Shown here piece by piece: positions 1-8,114 of a stretch of 49,334 nucleotides of DNA; position 1 is the first letter of the stretch, and every line of letters starts with the position of its first letter. The DNA comes from a virus. The translations under genes and the position numbers were made by a program. Location: positions 1 to 49,334 of the IMG/VR virus record IMGVR_UViG_3300025636_000716. One strand, 5' to 3'. Below the pieces are notes generated by a model, which ran no database searches, was not told the DNA's origin, and saw only the letters and a list, made by a program, of their open reading frames with translations.

Positions 1-46
1 CGTCATATCAATTCTGCGGTGAGGTTCGAGTCCTCAATTGATACCA
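1..46 (+). tRNA. 3' part of a tRNA, cut by the window edge
   Basis: A T-arm is visible: a perfect five-pair stem TGAGG/CCTCA at 20-24 and 32-36 closes the canonical loop TTCGAGT. An acceptor 3' strand and an ACCA end follow. Upstream, T-CAT-A at 3-7 could be an anticodon loop with anticodon CAT (Met or lysidine-Ile), but the 5' half lies outside the window, so identity is unproven. It sits six bases before tRNA-Gly, as in a phage tRNA cluster. Confidence 0.6.
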
Positions 47-52
47 AGATAA

Positions 53-127
53 GCGGGCGTAGCTCAGTGGTAGAGCCTTTCGTTGCCAACGAAACTGTCG
101 AGAGTTCGAATCTCTTCGCCCGCTCCA
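53..127 (+). tRNA. tRNA-Gly (anticodon GCC)
   Basis: A full cloverleaf can be folded by eye. The acceptor is GCGGGCG (53-59) with CGCCCGC (117-123). The anticodon stem is TTTCG/CGAAA with loop TTGCCAA, giving anticodon GCC. The T-stem GAGAG/CTCTT closes loop TTCGAAT. The discriminator is T124 and CCA is encoded at 125-127. An encoded CCA and clustering with a second tRNA are common in large phages. Confidence 0.95.
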
Positions 128-159
128 AGTAAAAAATACGAGAATTAGGAAATAGAATT

Positions 160-330
160 ATGACAACTGAAGTAAAAATAATTGCAGATGCAATACCACA
201 AACTGCCGGCATCGCGTTTGTCTTCATCATAGGGTTGACATTATTATTTGCATCCGGTTACGCTCAAGCGACATCCTTACATGACGCAGCACATGACCAA
301 CGCCACGCAATGGCTTTTCCCTGCCACTAA
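160..330 (+). CDS. cbtB: CbtB-like cobalt-transport small membrane protein (56 aa)
   Basis: This small ORF has one hydrophobic helix (about residues 17-36). Its His-rich C-terminus has the pattern HDAAHDQRHAMAFPCH and ends exactly at the Cys-His. That tail matches the signature of CbtB, a predicted cobalt transporter subunit normally found beside cobalamin genes (established family knowledge). An AGGA ribosome site lies nine bases before the ATG. It sits between phage tRNAs and an operon of radical SAM proteins of the type often linked to cobalamin. No CbtA partner is present. The family call rests on the tail motif plus one membrane helix; cobalt transport by the phage protein is inference. 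Confidence 0.8.
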   Translation: MTTEVKIIADAIPQTAGIAFVFIIGLTLLFASGYAQATSLHDAAHDQRHAMAFPCH

Positions 331-372
331 GGTAGAGAATTTCACTTCATCCGCACCATGATATTTTCCAAA

Positions 373-380
373 GATAAATA
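373..380 (+). promoter_or_regulatory. GATAAATA late-type promoter box
   Basis: GATAAATA lies 33 bases before the ATG at 414. It differs by one base from the T4 late promoter TATAAATA and recurs before other genes in this window. No TTGACA lies upstream. It probably drives the 414-6589 operon. Confidence 0.6.
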
Positions 381-413
381 TATTGTAGTATTTTGTATTG
401 GAGCAATTGAATT

Positions 414-989
414 ATGGATGTTTATGAAATAACCGATAAAAATTTACCAATTGTAGAATTGTATGATGAATTTGTACAAATAAAAAATTCTGGCAAATTT
501 GATAATTGGGTTGTTGACTCTAAATCAAACATATGTATCAATACAACTGTAGATTCTGATCCAAATGATGTTGGATTGGGAAGTCAGAGTTTGGATTATG
601 ATTGGGCAAATTCATCAACTGATGATCAAGGAAATTTGCATTTACCTAAAAGAACACCACCATTACTAGAAAAAGACTTTACTGTATTATGTAATCAATT
701 TCGCAATACAAACTTTGAAAACGTATACAATTGTTTGAGAGATGAATATAGTATTGGCAGAGTACGTATAATGCAGTCTTCTCCGAAAACATGTTTGAGT
801 TGGCACTACGATACTTCGCATAGAATACACTATCCAATGAAAACACAGACTGGGTGTTTTATGGTATTCGAAAATAACCATTATCATTTAGAAAAAAATA
901 CATGGTATTATACGAATACTGATAAACATCATACTGCTATTAACTCTAGTTTTGAGATTCGCTATCACTTAGTAGTAAGTGTATTATAA
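414..989 (+). CDS. 2OG-Fe(II) oxygenase-like protein (Asp/Asn beta-hydroxylase type)
   Basis: This 191-residue protein has the features of a double-stranded beta-helix oxygenase in its C-terminal half. These are an HxD pair (H131, D133) in SWHYDTSHR, a distal His (H172 or H173) in DKHHTA, and an Arg (R183) in EIRYHLVVS. This arrangement resembles aspartyl/asparaginyl beta-hydroxylases. The N-terminal 110 residues are not recognised. It is the first gene of a compact operon with radical SAM genes, four bases before the next start. The substrate is unknown. The family assignment is by motif pattern only. Confidence 0.65.
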   Translation: MDVYEITDKNLPIVELYDEFVQIKNSGKFDNWVVDSKSNICINTTVDSDPNDVGLGSQSLDYDWANSSTDDQGNLHLPKRTPPLLEKDFTVLCNQFRNTNFENVYNCLRDEYSIGRVRIMQSSPKTCLSWHYDTSHRIHYPMKTQTGCFMVFENNHYHLEKNTWYYTNTDKHHTAINSSFEIRYHLVVSVL

Positions 990-992
990 AAC

Positions 993-2444
993 ATGCATGA
1001 TATTTTACTAATAGCAGTTCCAAAACTAAGACCAACTAGTCCATTACTAGCATTGGGACAACTAAAAGCGGCAATACAACAGCACGATTTTAGTTGCAAA
1101 ACAATGGATTTCAATCGTTGGTTGTATGATAAAACACATGATACAGATTTGAATAATATTTGGGATCCGTTAGATAATTCACTAATGGATGAAAAATTAC
1201 TTGAGCCCATTAGAGAACATATTAAAAATTATATTGACCAATTCATAATTGAATGTATATTACCGCATAACCCTCGAATTATTGGCATGACAGCATTTAG
1301 TTTTTTTACATTCCCAATGCTAAAATTATTTGGCGAACGTCTACGCAAAAAGTTTAGCGGTTCTATAGTCTTGGGTGGACCTGCACTAACATCATCACAA
1401 AGCCAAAATATTGATTTAGTTGCTGAGTTGAAACAACTTAATGTAATAGATGATTTTATATCAGGGGATGCTGATTTAAGCATAATTGAATATATTCGTG
1501 GAAATCACGATTATCCAGGAATAAATAATTACGAGTTTGATAATAACTTTGATAGGAATCTACTACCGTTCCCTGATTATAGTGATTTTGATTTAAAAAA
1601 GTATGATGAAATTCATTTATCTGGTTCACGTGGATGTGTTCGCAAATGTACATTTTGTAACGTTCCGTTACTTTGGCCAAAATTTACTAGTAAAACTGGC
1701 GAACGTATTGCACAAGAGTTAATTTATTATTACGAAACGTTTGATGTAAAACGCTTTGTAATGGTAGATAGTTTAGTTAATGGCAATCATAAAGTTTTCG
1801 TTAACTTTATTACTATATTGGCAGAATATAATCAAAATAATAATGCGAATATAGAATGGGCTGGACAATTTATTATACGGCCAAAACACCAGATAAATGA
1901 AAATGTATTTGATTTAATAAAAAATAGTGGAAACTTTTCGTTACAGGTAGGTGTTGAAAGTGGAAGTGAAAAGGTTCGGTTTGAAATTAAAAAGCCTTTC
2001 ACTAATCTAGATTTAACCTATCATATGGAACATTTTGATAGAGTAGGTCTTAATTGCGTAGCACTTATGTTTGTAGGATTTCCTACTGAAACTGATAAAG
2101 ATTTTGAAGACACTCTGGATATGTTAAATACATTTAGTAAATATAAAAGTATGCAAGATATTGGCTGTGAACATCCAATGTTGGTAATACCTGGAACCCC
2201 AGTTCACACATCAATGGAAAATTTTGGAATAACTAATTATGAAGATTACTTTAAATGGACAAGCCAAAGTAATGATTATAAAACAAGAATTGAAAGATGG
2301 CTAAGATTCACTGAGCGGTGCATTGACTTAAAGTTGAAACACAATTTTTCTACAGGAATAGCTAATATATTTGTAGATTATTATATGAATGAAATAGAAG
2401 ACAAAGATAAAGAAATATTAAAAATTATTGAAAGATTTTTCTAA
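993..2444 (+). CDS. Radical SAM protein with N-terminal B12-binding-like domain (paralogue 1)
   Basis: This 483-residue protein has a CxxxCxxC cluster (C215, C219, C222) in SRGCVRKCTFC that would bind the 4Fe-4S/SAM centre. The N-terminal ~200 residues look like a Rossmann/B12-binding domain (ILLIAVP start, IVLGGP at about 125-130), but I see no DxHxxG cobalamin-ligand motif. Later motifs such as VGVESGSE and FVGFPTETDKDF are typical of B12-binding radical SAM enzymes. It ends on the ATG base of the next gene (TAATG overlap), which is its paralogue. Substrate unknown. Confidence 0.85.
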   Translation: MHDILLIAVPKLRPTSPLLALGQLKAAIQQHDFSCKTMDFNRWLYDKTHDTDLNNIWDPLDNSLMDEKLLEPIREHIKNYIDQFIIECILPHNPRIIGMTAFSFFTFPMLKLFGERLRKKFSGSIVLGGPALTSSQSQNIDLVAELKQLNVIDDFISGDADLSIIEYIRGNHDYPGINNYEFDNNFDRNLLPFPDYSDFDLKKYDEIHLSGSRGCVRKCTFCNVPLLWPKFTSKTGERIAQELIYYYETFDVKRFVMVDSLVNGNHKVFVNFITILAEYNQNNNANIEWAGQFIIRPKHQINENVFDLIKNSGNFSLQVGVESGSEKVRFEIKKPFTNLDLTYHMEHFDRVGLNCVALMFVGFPTETDKDFEDTLDMLNTFSKYKSMQDIGCEHPMLVIPGTPVHTSMENFGITNYEDYFKWTSQSNDYKTRIERWLRFTERCIDLKLKHNFSTGIANIFVDYYMNEIEDKDKEILKIIERFF

Positions 2445-3988
2445 TGGACACAAAGAAAGATATAGTATTAATGTCGGTCCCATTATTGCAATTAGATTCT
2501 GCAATCACTGGTCCATATGCACTAAAATCAGTATTACAGAGTGAGGGATTTTCTTGTAAAGTTTATGACTTTAATACATATCTTTGGTATGAAATTGGAG
2601 ATAGAGCGCCTGAGTTATGGGATCCTAATGGCACAGTGTTTGGTATACAAGAGGAACTAGACACATACCTACATATTATACATCCAGTCATTGAACAATA
2701 TGTCAGAGAAATTATGGAAAATGATAACCCAGACTGGATCGGAATAACACAATTTGCATGGACAAGCGGTAACATATCAAAATTGATTATTGCTGAATTT
2801 AAAAATCAAGGATTCATTGGGAAAACAGTTCTAGGTGGTCCAAATTGTATGGAGTATAATCCAGACCATCACATGTGGAACGTCGGTGACCATATAATAT
2901 ATGGAGAAGCAGAAATAAGTTTAGTAGAGTTACTAAAAGGGAATACTACCTATCCTGGAATTGACAATAAAAACTTTTTACAATTACAAAAATTAGACGA
3001 TTTTCCATATCCAGATTACAGTGATGTACAGTGGGACCATTATAATACTACTGGTAGTAATTATGGCGAAGATGCATGGAGAAATCCTAATAGACTATTA
3101 AACAATTTATATGTTACGTTTAGTAGAGGATGTGTAAGACAATGCACATTTTGTGATATTCATGCTATGGCTCCAAAGTTTAAGTTTAGAGCAGGCCAAA
3201 GAGTTGCAGATGAAATCGTTCATCACCATAAAACTTACCCTCATATTAAAAAAATTAACTTCACAGATAGTTTAATTAATGGATCAGTGAGCCAATTCGA
3301 AAAATTCCTAGATACAATAATTGAATATAAAGAAAATGGTTCACTGCCAAATGATTTGATATTTTGGGGGCAAGCAATTGCTCGTCCTGCAAATCAACAT
3401 CCTGAATCTCATTTTGAAAAAATGAAAAAAGCAGGAATTAGATCATTGTCTGTTGGTATCGAAAGTGGTAGTGAAGCGGTAAGAGACCATATGAAAAAGA
3501 AATTCAGCAATGCAGATTTAGATTATACTATTGAAATGTTTGAAAAATATAACTTATCTCTAAGTGCGTTAATGATTGTTGGTTATCCTACTGAAACTGA
3601 AAAAGACTTCCAAGATACATTAGATTTATTTACACGACATAAAGATAAATCGTGTATAGGAAATGTTGCAATTGGACCAACAATGGTAATTTTACCAAAT
3701 GCTCATATCGCACCAATGGTACCAGAATTGGGAATACACGGAGATGTTAATGGAGATTGGGTATTAGATGAAAATACGCTTGAAGTAAGAATTGAACGTT
3801 GGTTACGTCTGAGAGAACATTTGCTTGAACTAAACTATAGAGTATCACCAGATAGACATAGTAAACAAATACAAGAATATAGAGATAAATTGATAGAAAT
3901 ACGGCAAGGCAAACGAGATCCAAATCAACGTTCTTACATTGAAGAATGGGGCTATGATAATATATTATCCAAGAAAGATGAACAATGA
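2444..3988 (+). CDS. Radical SAM protein with N-terminal B12-binding-like domain (paralogue 2)
   Basis: This 514-residue protein is clearly paralogous to the gene before it. Shared landmarks are VLGGP, TYPGI/DYPGI, PYPDYSD, SRGCVRQCTFC, VGIESGSE and VGYPTETEKDF. The cluster Cys are C230, C234 and C237. Paralogue 2 carries an insertion of about 20 residues just before the cluster and a longer C-terminal tail. It starts inside the stop of the upstream gene and overlaps the next gene by four bases, so all are translationally coupled. No DxHxxG motif is visible. Substrate unknown. Confidence 0.85.
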   Translation: MDTKKDIVLMSVPLLQLDSAITGPYALKSVLQSEGFSCKVYDFNTYLWYEIGDRAPELWDPNGTVFGIQEELDTYLHIIHPVIEQYVREIMENDNPDWIGITQFAWTSGNISKLIIAEFKNQGFIGKTVLGGPNCMEYNPDHHMWNVGDHIIYGEAEISLVELLKGNTTYPGIDNKNFLQLQKLDDFPYPDYSDVQWDHYNTTGSNYGEDAWRNPNRLLNNLYVTFSRGCVRQCTFCDIHAMAPKFKFRAGQRVADEIVHHHKTYPHIKKINFTDSLINGSVSQFEKFLDTIIEYKENGSLPNDLIFWGQAIARPANQHPESHFEKMKKAGIRSLSVGIESGSEAVRDHMKKKFSNADLDYTIEMFEKYNLSLSALMIVGYPTETEKDFQDTLDLFTRHKDKSCIGNVAIGPTMVILPNAHIAPMVPELGIHGDVNGDWVLDENTLEVRIERWLRLREHLLELNYRVSPDRHSKQIQEYRDKLIEIRQGKRDPNQRSYIEEWGYDNILSKKDEQ

Positions 3989-4704
3989 TCGGATTGAGAT
4001 ATAATATCCCATATATTGATATGGAGCCATACATCGATATGCAACAATTTTTGGACTTAAAGCAAGAGATATGCTTGGGAATTGCACGTAGCACAGTGCA
4101 CTATAGTAACCCAGGCAATCGTACATTTGCTAATGATAGATATCCGGAACAATTATTACCATATGAAAGTGAAATTCGTTGGGAAGAATTAACTAATGAC
4201 TTGTCTGTAACTGAAAAAAGAAAGTTTTTGAAATGGTATAAAAAGGTATATTACAGTACTAATGGAATTTTTATAAAAAAACATGAGGGATATTTAAACA
4301 AACATTTAGAAGAATATAGTAAATGGACAGAAAATGCAGTGCACTTTCCTAAATTCATTGAATATATAGAAAATAATTTGCCATTTGAGCAAACAGGGAG
4401 AATATTCATTTTTTGTCAAGATAATTTTGCACATTTAACCGAACACCGTGATAGCATGAATGATGATTATGATAATCAACTAACAGATTTTCTTTGGTTT
4501 ACGATTGATAAAAATGCAATGAGGTTTTACATCAGAGATGAAAAGAATAATAAAAAGCATTATATAGAATCTAATTGTGCTTGGTTTGATGAAAATGATA
4601 GACACGGATCAGATGGGGTGCAGGATCCCACATTTTGCATAAGAATAGATGGAGTATTTAACGCTTCATTTAAGCAAAAAATAATTAATGATATAAAACA
4701 ATGA
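3985..4704 (+). CDS. 2OG-Fe(II) oxygenase-like protein
   Basis: The C-terminal half of this 239-residue protein has a possible double-stranded beta-helix metal site: H154 and D156 in TEHRDS, a distal His (H207) in DRHGSDG and an Arg (R220) in FCIRIDG. The spacing fits a small 2-oxoglutarate oxygenase. The N-terminal 130 residues are not recognised. The gene lies between two radical SAM genes with ATGA overlaps on both sides, so it probably acts in the same pathway. The assignment rests on motif geometry and position. Confidence 0.5.
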   Translation: MIGLRYNIPYIDMEPYIDMQQFLDLKQEICLGIARSTVHYSNPGNRTFANDRYPEQLLPYESEIRWEELTNDLSVTEKRKFLKWYKKVYYSTNGIFIKKHEGYLNKHLEEYSKWTENAVHFPKFIEYIENNLPFEQTGRIFIFCQDNFAHLTEHRDSMNDDYDNQLTDFLWFTIDKNAMRFYIRDEKNNKKHYIESNCAWFDENDRHGSDGVQDPTFCIRIDGVFNASFKQKIINDIKQ

Positions 4705-6038
4705 AAAACATTATTATTTTCACAGACGTAAATGGTAGCATTGGTATCGGTAGATATGCAGGACCATATCGCATTGCAACTGAAATGCGCAAAAATGGAT
4801 GGCAAGTAAAAGTAATTGATTTTATGATGAGCTTTAGCAACGAAGAAATTTTAGAGATTGCTAACAGATATAAAAGTGATACACTCGAAAATTGGGTGGG
4901 GTTTAGTAGTACATTTTTAATGCCTCGCAAATTTGACGCATTTAACGCTAGAACAAGTATACGAGAAGCAACTGAATCAGGCAGTAGTTTAGGAATACCT
5001 GTGGCAGAAGCACAACAATTAGTTGATAATATTAGAAAATCAGGCTTTGAAGTTTTTATTGGCGGTGCAAAAACAAAGAACGATATAGACAATGTGCACT
5101 GGATAAATGGTCAAGGAGAACTGAAATTATTCAAAGGATTTGATTTTACAACTAGTTCAATAAAATATGACGATAATGATCATATTTTTGATGATGAACA
5201 TTTACCTATTGAAATAGCAAGAGGATGTATATTTAAATGCAGCTTCTGTAGTTATCAACTTAATGGAAAAAAATTGTGGGAGTTTTGCAAATCACCTGAC
5301 ATCATTAAGAATGAATTATTAGAAAATTATACAAGATTTGGCACAACTGGATATATGTTTAGTGATGATACATACAATGACAGTCCCGAAAAGGTTAAAA
5401 GTCTACTACAAATATATAAGGATTTGCCTTTTGATATTGAGTTTAGCACATATGCGAGATTAGATTTAATACTAAGCCATCCAGAGACTCTAACACAGTT
5501 GATAGATAGTGGAATGAATAGTGTATTTTTTGGAGTAGAGTCATTCAATCATGCCAGTGGAAAAATTATAGGTAAAGGGATGCACCCAGACCGCATAAAA
5601 CAAGGACTGCTGGATATTAAAAAACAATACCCAGAATTGTTAGTAAGCACAGGGTTTATTGCAGGGTTACCGTATGAAACGCCTGAAAGTTTATATGAAA
5701 CTATTGAGTGGCTTAATAATTCACCTGTAGATAGTTATAGTTTCCAAGTACTCAGTTTGGGGAAAAATAGTTTATTCGGTAAAAATATGGAAAAGTATGG
5801 ATACAATTTAGACAAGAATGGCAAATGGTATAACGAACATATGAATTATGATACAGCACTAGAAATTGCTAATTCTGCAGAATATAAATCATTGAGTAGT
5901 TTTACATTTTATAATCGTTTACGTAATCTAGGATATAGTGTATCAGAAATTAAAAACTTGACAATTGATTATAAAGATGATATCATCAATCGTACAAATG
6001 ATAAGATACAAATATACAAAAATAAGATATTACAATGA
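4701..6038 (+). CDS. B12-binding-type radical SAM protein
   Basis: This 445-residue protein carries the SAM-cluster motif ARGCIFKCSFC (C176, C180, C183) after a ~165-residue N-terminal domain with a Rossmann-like start and an IGGAK loop. Downstream are FFGVESFNH and IAGLPYETPESL, as in the B12-binding radical SAM group. It is a different subfamily from the two tandem paralogues upstream, with a shorter N-terminal domain and different post-cluster sequence. ATGA overlaps join it to both neighbours. No cobalamin-ligand His motif is obvious. Substrate unknown. Confidence 0.82.
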   Translation: MKNIIIFTDVNGSIGIGRYAGPYRIATEMRKNGWQVKVIDFMMSFSNEEILEIANRYKSDTLENWVGFSSTFLMPRKFDAFNARTSIREATESGSSLGIPVAEAQQLVDNIRKSGFEVFIGGAKTKNDIDNVHWINGQGELKLFKGFDFTTSSIKYDDNDHIFDDEHLPIEIARGCIFKCSFCSYQLNGKKLWEFCKSPDIIKNELLENYTRFGTTGYMFSDDTYNDSPEKVKSLLQIYKDLPFDIEFSTYARLDLILSHPETLTQLIDSGMNSVFFGVESFNHASGKIIGKGMHPDRIKQGLLDIKKQYPELLVSTGFIAGLPYETPESLYETIEWLNNSPVDSYSFQVLSLGKNSLFGKNMEKYGYNLDKNGKWYNEHMNYDTALEIANSAEYKSLSSFTFYNRLRNLGYSVSEIKNLTIDYKDDIINRTNDKIQIYKNKILQ

Positions 6039-6589
6039 ACTACACAATTGAATTATATGATGAATCTAAACATTATGCTGATTTATTACGGTTCACAGAA
6101 CAAGCAGCAATAGATGGTATAGACAACAACTCATCAATAAAAAAATTATCACTCAAAGAAGAAAGTGGAATGTTTTTAACATACTACAATGATATTATAG
6201 TATCATTATGCCACACACATGATTTCAGCAATTATTATCCAGGCGCTTGGAGAGTATATGCTAGAACTGCAACACTTACTGAGTTTAGAGGATTTGGATT
6301 TCCCAGACGGATAGGACAAGTATGCTGCGCAGGTTTAAATTCTCATACAGTCCCATTCCAGGTTGATTATGCCAAAAAACACGGCGCTGAATTACTACTG
6401 TGGACCACAAATATATCTGGAGAGGGACTTGGATTTTTAGGAAGTGCAAAGTTAGATAGACATTTAAAAAAGTATGAATGCAAAGATCCAACATATGAAT
6501 ACTATGACGAAAAAGAAATCTATGGTGTGAAACAAACTGTTTGGAAACTTAATTACAGAGATATCATTAATATAGAAGGAAAAATTTAA
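6035..6589 (+). CDS. GNAT-like acyltransferase (tentative)
   Basis: This 184-residue protein has a strand/turn segment WRVYARTATL followed by FRGFGFPRRIGQ (about 72-95). That resembles the acetyl-CoA-binding motif A of GNAT enzymes, where an R/Q-x-x-G-x-G/A loop precedes a helix. A second conserved-looking stretch, AELLLWTTN, lies at about 118-126. It is the last gene of the plus-strand operon, and its stop overlaps the stop of the convergent minus-strand gene by four bases. The fold call is modest; the substrate may be the product of the upstream enzymes (inference). Confidence 0.5.
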   Translation: MNYTIELYDESKHYADLLRFTEQAAIDGIDNNSSIKKLSLKEESGMFLTYYNDIIVSLCHTHDFSNYYPGAWRVYARTATLTEFRGFGFPRRIGQVCCAGLNSHTVPFQVDYAKKHGAELLLWTTNISGEGLGFLGSAKLDRHLKKYECKDPTYEYYDEKEIYGVKQTVWKLNYRDIINIEGKI

Positions 6590-7077
6590 AAATAGCCTTC
6601 TATTATCTGAAGTGTATTTTTATATTTTGTACTTGAATTACTACTAAAATGCCATACAAGATAATCCCATGTAATAATATCACCGGATTTCCAATGGGTA
6701 TATGTATCAAGTTCTGTCCCAAATATTTGACCAGGAGTCCAATCTTCTAAAAAGCAAAGATATGTCCGAGCACCGCTATAGTTATTTGCTGCTATAAATT
6801 CTTTGAATTCATCAATATGCCAAGGTAACATTCTACCAGGTTTTTGTAATATAAGTGAATAAAATGCAGTATCCATGTTTATATCTAATATTGGAAAACA
6901 GTCAATACTAGTCTTATAGAAAGAAACCTGTGAACTAAGATAATCATGATATAGTGCACTATCAGGTTGAGCGACTGGTGAATATTCGTCATTATTAAGT
7001 TGATCAAGACATTTACTAAGAACACTCTTATCGAATTTAAAGTTTCCATAGTAATCGTATGTTACGGAAGAAGACAT
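6586..7077 (-). CDS. 2OG-Fe(II) oxygenase-like protein
   Basis: This 163-residue protein has an HxD pair (H87, D89) in LPWHIDEF, a WKSGDIITWD turn at about 129-138, and a distal His (H143) in LVWHFSSN. This is the usual order in phage 2-oxoglutarate oxygenases. It is the second gene of a minus-strand pair and starts inside the end of the SDR gene. Its stop overlaps the stop of the convergent acyltransferase gene. Substrate unknown. Confidence 0.6.
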   Translation of the reverse strand: MSSSVTYDYYGNFKFDKSVLSKCLDQLNNDEYSPVAQPDSALYHDYLSSQVSFYKTSIDCFPILDINMDTAFYSLILQKPGRMLPWHIDEFKEFIAANNYSGARTYLCFLEDWTPGQIFGTELDTYTHWKSGDIITWDYLVWHFSSNSSTKYKNTLQIIEGYF

Positions 7078-7634
7078 ATTTCTTTTACCTTTATAGCCTG
7101 GGAGAAACTATCTATTATATAGTTTATACTAGTATTTACACATTCAATTGGTAGCATAGGAGAATCGCCTGCTGTATTTTTAACTCTTTCAGTTGCAACA
7201 TAACCAAACGTTAATAGACTGACAAAACAGTTACTATTATGATAGCAAAGTTGTTCACTGCCTTTTTCTAAACTCTGTTTTGCAGCACTATAAGGCCATA
7301 TATGTGATTTTATACCGTGCGTAGTATTGGAACCTAGATTTATAATAAGTTTGGGAGTATCTGAATCTTTATAAACATCATATACTTTATATAATAATTC
7401 AGTTTGGGAAAACATTGTTTCTGGGTTAGTAAGATTGTTAATATCTTTGACATTGAACGCATTATTAATAAAGATATCATATTCTTTTGCAAGTGACACA
7501 ATACTGTTTGCTTGTTCTGTATTTGAAATATCATATCCCTCACTTCTGGATACCCCACGAATATTTTCAAATCCATTATATATAATTTCTCCGATACCAC
7601 TGGTGTGGCCCGTTACTAATATTTTATGACTCAT
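7062..7634 (-). CDS. Short-chain dehydrogenase/reductase (SDR)
   Basis: All classical SDR landmarks are present in this 190-residue protein. They are TGHTSGIG (residues 8-15) for dinucleotide binding, NNAF (57-60) in place of NNAG, a Ser (S102) in NLGSN, and YSAAK with Y115 and K119. It is shorter than typical SDRs (about 250), mainly at the C-terminal substrate region. A GATAAATA box lies 38 bases upstream on the minus strand. It overlaps the downstream oxygenase-like gene by 16 bases, so the two are probably expressed together. Substrate unknown. Confidence 0.88.
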   Translation of the reverse strand: MSHKILVTGHTSGIGEIIYNGFENIRGVSRSEGYDISNTEQANSIVSLAKEYDIFINNAFNVKDINNLTNPETMFSQTELLYKVYDVYKDSDTPKLIINLGSNTTHGIKSHIWPYSAAKQSLEKGSEQLCYHNSNCFVSLLTFGYVATERVKNTAGDSPMLPIECVNTSINYIIDSFSQAIKVKEICLLP

Positions 7635-7672
7635 TGTTAACCCCTTTAATACTATAATAAAGTCGTATATAA

Positions 7673-7680
7673 TATTTATC
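7673..7680 (-). promoter_or_regulatory. GATAAATA late-type promoter box (minus strand)
   Basis: Read on the minus strand, GATAAATA ends 38 bases before the SDR start at 7634. The spacing is close to that of the plus-strand box at 373-380. Confidence 0.55.
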
Positions 7681-7715
7681 CGATAAATGAGTATTTAATA
7701 TGTTACAACAAATTT

Positions 7716-7723
7716 AATAAATA
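7716..7723 (+). promoter_or_regulatory. Weak late-type box AATAAATA
   Basis: AATAAATA lies 28 bases before the ATG at 7752. It differs from the recurrent GATAAATA only at the first base. It could drive the 81-residue gene, but in such AT-rich sequence a chance match is possible. Confidence 0.35.
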
Positions 7724-7751
7724 CAGTATAATAACAACAAGGAGACATACT

Positions 7752-7997
7752 ATGAAATTTTTATATGTGGATGTCAAAAAAGGTAAATTAGTTGGAGTAT
7801 TCAACAATGTTGCGGGCAATATAAAGTATTTGTCTGCAGACGATATTGAAATACAGAAAGATAAGCATCAGGCACTAAATCGTATTAACACTGTGAAAGA
7901 ATTCAATGATGCACTAGTTGCAATGCAAAATCATGGTAAACCAAAAAAATTGTTTAAGATGTCTAATCCTTTAAAAGGCATATTCAAAAAGAAATAA
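7752..7997 (+). CDS. Small basic protein of unknown function (81 aa)
   Basis: I do not recognise this protein. It begins MKFLYVDVKKGKLVG and ends in a Lys-rich tail (PLKGIFKKK). It has no Cys and no membrane helix. An AAGGAG ribosome site lies eight bases before the ATG, so translation should be strong. It stands alone between a weak AATAAATA box and a hairpin terminator. The basic tail could suggest nucleic-acid or capsid association, but nothing shows it. Confidence 0.75.
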   Translation: MKFLYVDVKKGKLVGVFNNVAGNIKYLSADDIEIQKDKHQALNRINTVKEFNDALVAMQNHGKPKKLFKMSNPLKGIFKKK

Positions 7998-8025
7998 TAA
8001 TCACTGCCAATAAGCCAATAAAATT

Positions 8026-8056
8026 AAAACTCTAGTAGTAACTACTAGAGTTTTTT
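8026..8056 (+). terminator. Rho-independent terminator
   Basis: A nine-pair perfect stem CTCTAGTAG/CTACTAGAG (8030-8038 with 8042-8050) has a three-base loop TAA. It is flanked by A-rich sequence and followed by TTTTTT. It lies just after the 81-residue gene and before the late-type box at 8073. Confidence 0.85.
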
Positions 8057-8072
8057 ATTATATAACATAAAA

Positions 8073-8080
8073 GATAAATA
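8073..8080 (+). promoter_or_regulatory. GATAAATA late-type promoter box
   Basis: GATAAATA lies 34 bases before the ATG at 8115, directly downstream of a terminator. It probably starts the transcript of the tagged virion-cargo genes. Confidence 0.6.
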
Positions 8081-8114
8081 CACTTAGTATATTTAATATG
8101 GGAACTATAATGCA

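Noticed and set aside
3-230. Minus-strand ORF of 75 aa over the tRNA region
   Set aside because: It overlaps the tRNA-Gly and the CbtB-like gene, has no ribosome site, and its sequence looks like a random frame.
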